Part shown: positions 57,741-58,134 of the stretch, in pieces
Numbering within the stretch: position 1 is the first letter of the stretch
How the letters are laid out: the number at the start of each line of letters is the position of its first letter
Assembly: GCF_005889735.1 (NCBI RefSeq)
Contig: NZ_VCKY01000037.1
Coordinates: forward strand, 1 to 58,134
From: Nonomuraea turkmeniaca
Lineage (GTDB): Bacteria > Actinomycetota > Actinomycetes > Streptosporangiales > Streptosporangiaceae
Direction of reading: 5' to 3'
DNA length: 58,134 nt
The notes under the pieces: model-generated
The model's database searches: none
Seen by the model: only the letters and a program-made list of their open reading frames with translations
Told to the model about the DNA's origin: nothing
Made by a program: the position numbers and the translations under genes

Positions 57741-58134
57741 TCATGACCGCACCCTCAGGTCGGCGAAGAGCGCCCGGTGGTCGGAGCCCGGCACGTCGTG
57801 GATCTGCACGGCGACCGCGCCGGCCCGGGAGTCGGTGAGCACGTGGTCGATGGCCACCAGCGGCGGGAGCCTGCGCATCGGCCAGGTCGGCACCAATCCC
57901 TGGCCGGTGGCCGCCGCCGCGTCGGTGTAACCCGTGTCAAGCAGCCGCCGGAACACGGCGTGGTCGAGCGTGGCGTTGAAGTCGCCCGCCAGGATCCGCG
58001 GCGGGCCCGACGACGGCGCGGGCGGCAGCGTGCCCACCCCCGCCTCCCACTCCGGCACCGTTCTGGGCACCGGCGCCACCGGGTGCACGACCACGACCTC
58101 CACGCCCGGCCCGCCCGGCAGCGCCACCTCCGCC
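57741..58134 (-). CDS. Endonuclease/exonuclease/phosphatase family protein (partial, 5' end outside)
   Basis: The C-terminal 130 or so residues of an EEP-fold protein, running off the window edge at its N-terminal side. Motifs: VEVVVVHPVAP, PRILAGDFNATLDHAVFRRL (metal and catalytic GDFN), LVAIDHVLTDSRAG and the final GSDHRALFADL with the catalytic His. Substrates in this family range from DNA to phospholipids and cannot be told from the tail. Divergent in orientation to nothing; the gene upstream lies outside. Confidence 0.88.
   Translation of the reverse strand, partial: AEVALPGGPGVEVVVVHPVAPVPRTVPEWEAGVGTLPPAPSSGPPRILAGDFNATLDHAVFRRLLDTGYTDAAAATGQGLVPTWPMRRLPPLVAIDHVLTDSRAGAVAVQIHDVPGSDHRALFADLRVRS

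Noticed and set aside
1..58134. CRISPR array, tRNA or rRNA genes
   Set aside because: No regularly spaced repeats, cloverleaf with conserved TTCRANNC arm, or rRNA motif was noticed on reading; a covariance search would be needed to exclude a tRNA fully.

Overview
The window is high-GC DNA with GTG as well as ATG starts, overlapping stop/start codons and dense operons. Its gene families (ergothioneine cluster, Ser/Thr kinases with extracellular domains, secreted CBM2 hydrolase, CebR-like and LacI-like carbohydrate control) point to a soil actinomycete, probably a Streptosporangiaceae/Nonomuraea- or Streptomyces-like organism. The genus is an inference.

Layout. 1-2.06 kb: selenocysteine insertion genes (3' end of selA, complete selB), then a luciferase-like monooxygenase gene cut off after about 58 codons. 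2.2-5.3 kb: a visibly AT-richer island. It holds an orphan RHS core with a lysozyme/transglycosylase-like C-terminal tip, a small lipoprotein that could be its immunity protein, and an IS110 transposase remnant. 5.3-7.9 kb: a NMT1-like solute-binding lipoprotein, then an HxlR regulator divergent from a pyridine-nucleotide/FAD oxidoreductase. 8-11.6 kb: a mobile-element graveyard. An IS200/IS605-type element (truncated tnpA and tnpB) sits in a probable hexapeptide acyltransferase gene, and a decayed IS1182-type element has inserted into the loop of its left-end hairpin. 11.7-18.1 kb: an ECF sigma factor and a zinc anti-sigma factor, followed by the complete ergothioneine operon egtABCDE. 18.1-25.3 kb: two Ser/Thr kinases, a DinB-like protein, a nucleoside hydrolase and a STAND ATPase. 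25.8-27.6 kb: an L-fucose-dehydrogenase-like and fuconolactonase-like pair. 28.1-33.7 kb: a complete oligopeptide ABC operon with its two ATPases fused, closed by a strong terminator. 34-36.8 kb: two NAD(P)-binding proteins under a divergent TetR regulator. 37-42.8 kb: a secreted GH3-FN3-CBM2 enzyme behind a CebR-type box, a secreted beta-helix protein behind a perfect 28-bp palindrome, and a MarR-like regulator with an alpha/beta hydrolase. 43.2-47.7 kb: small secreted proteins, a third kinase and a lipoprotein. 48-55 kb: a divergent oligosaccharide locus (sugar ABC transporter, GH3 glycosidase, LacI regulator) resembling the bxl xylobiose system. 55-58.1 kb: a GAF-SpoIIE phosphatase, a GH39-like lipoprotein and the end of a nuclease/phosphatase gene.

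The least described parts are the RHS-lysozyme/lipoprotein pair, the nested insertion sequences with a catalytically intact but N-terminally deleted TnpB, an unusual non-RD kinase with a very short activation segment, and a series of 3'-end gene remnants (GH2, GH35, M14, ABC exporter). No tRNA, rRNA or CRISPR array was recognised.
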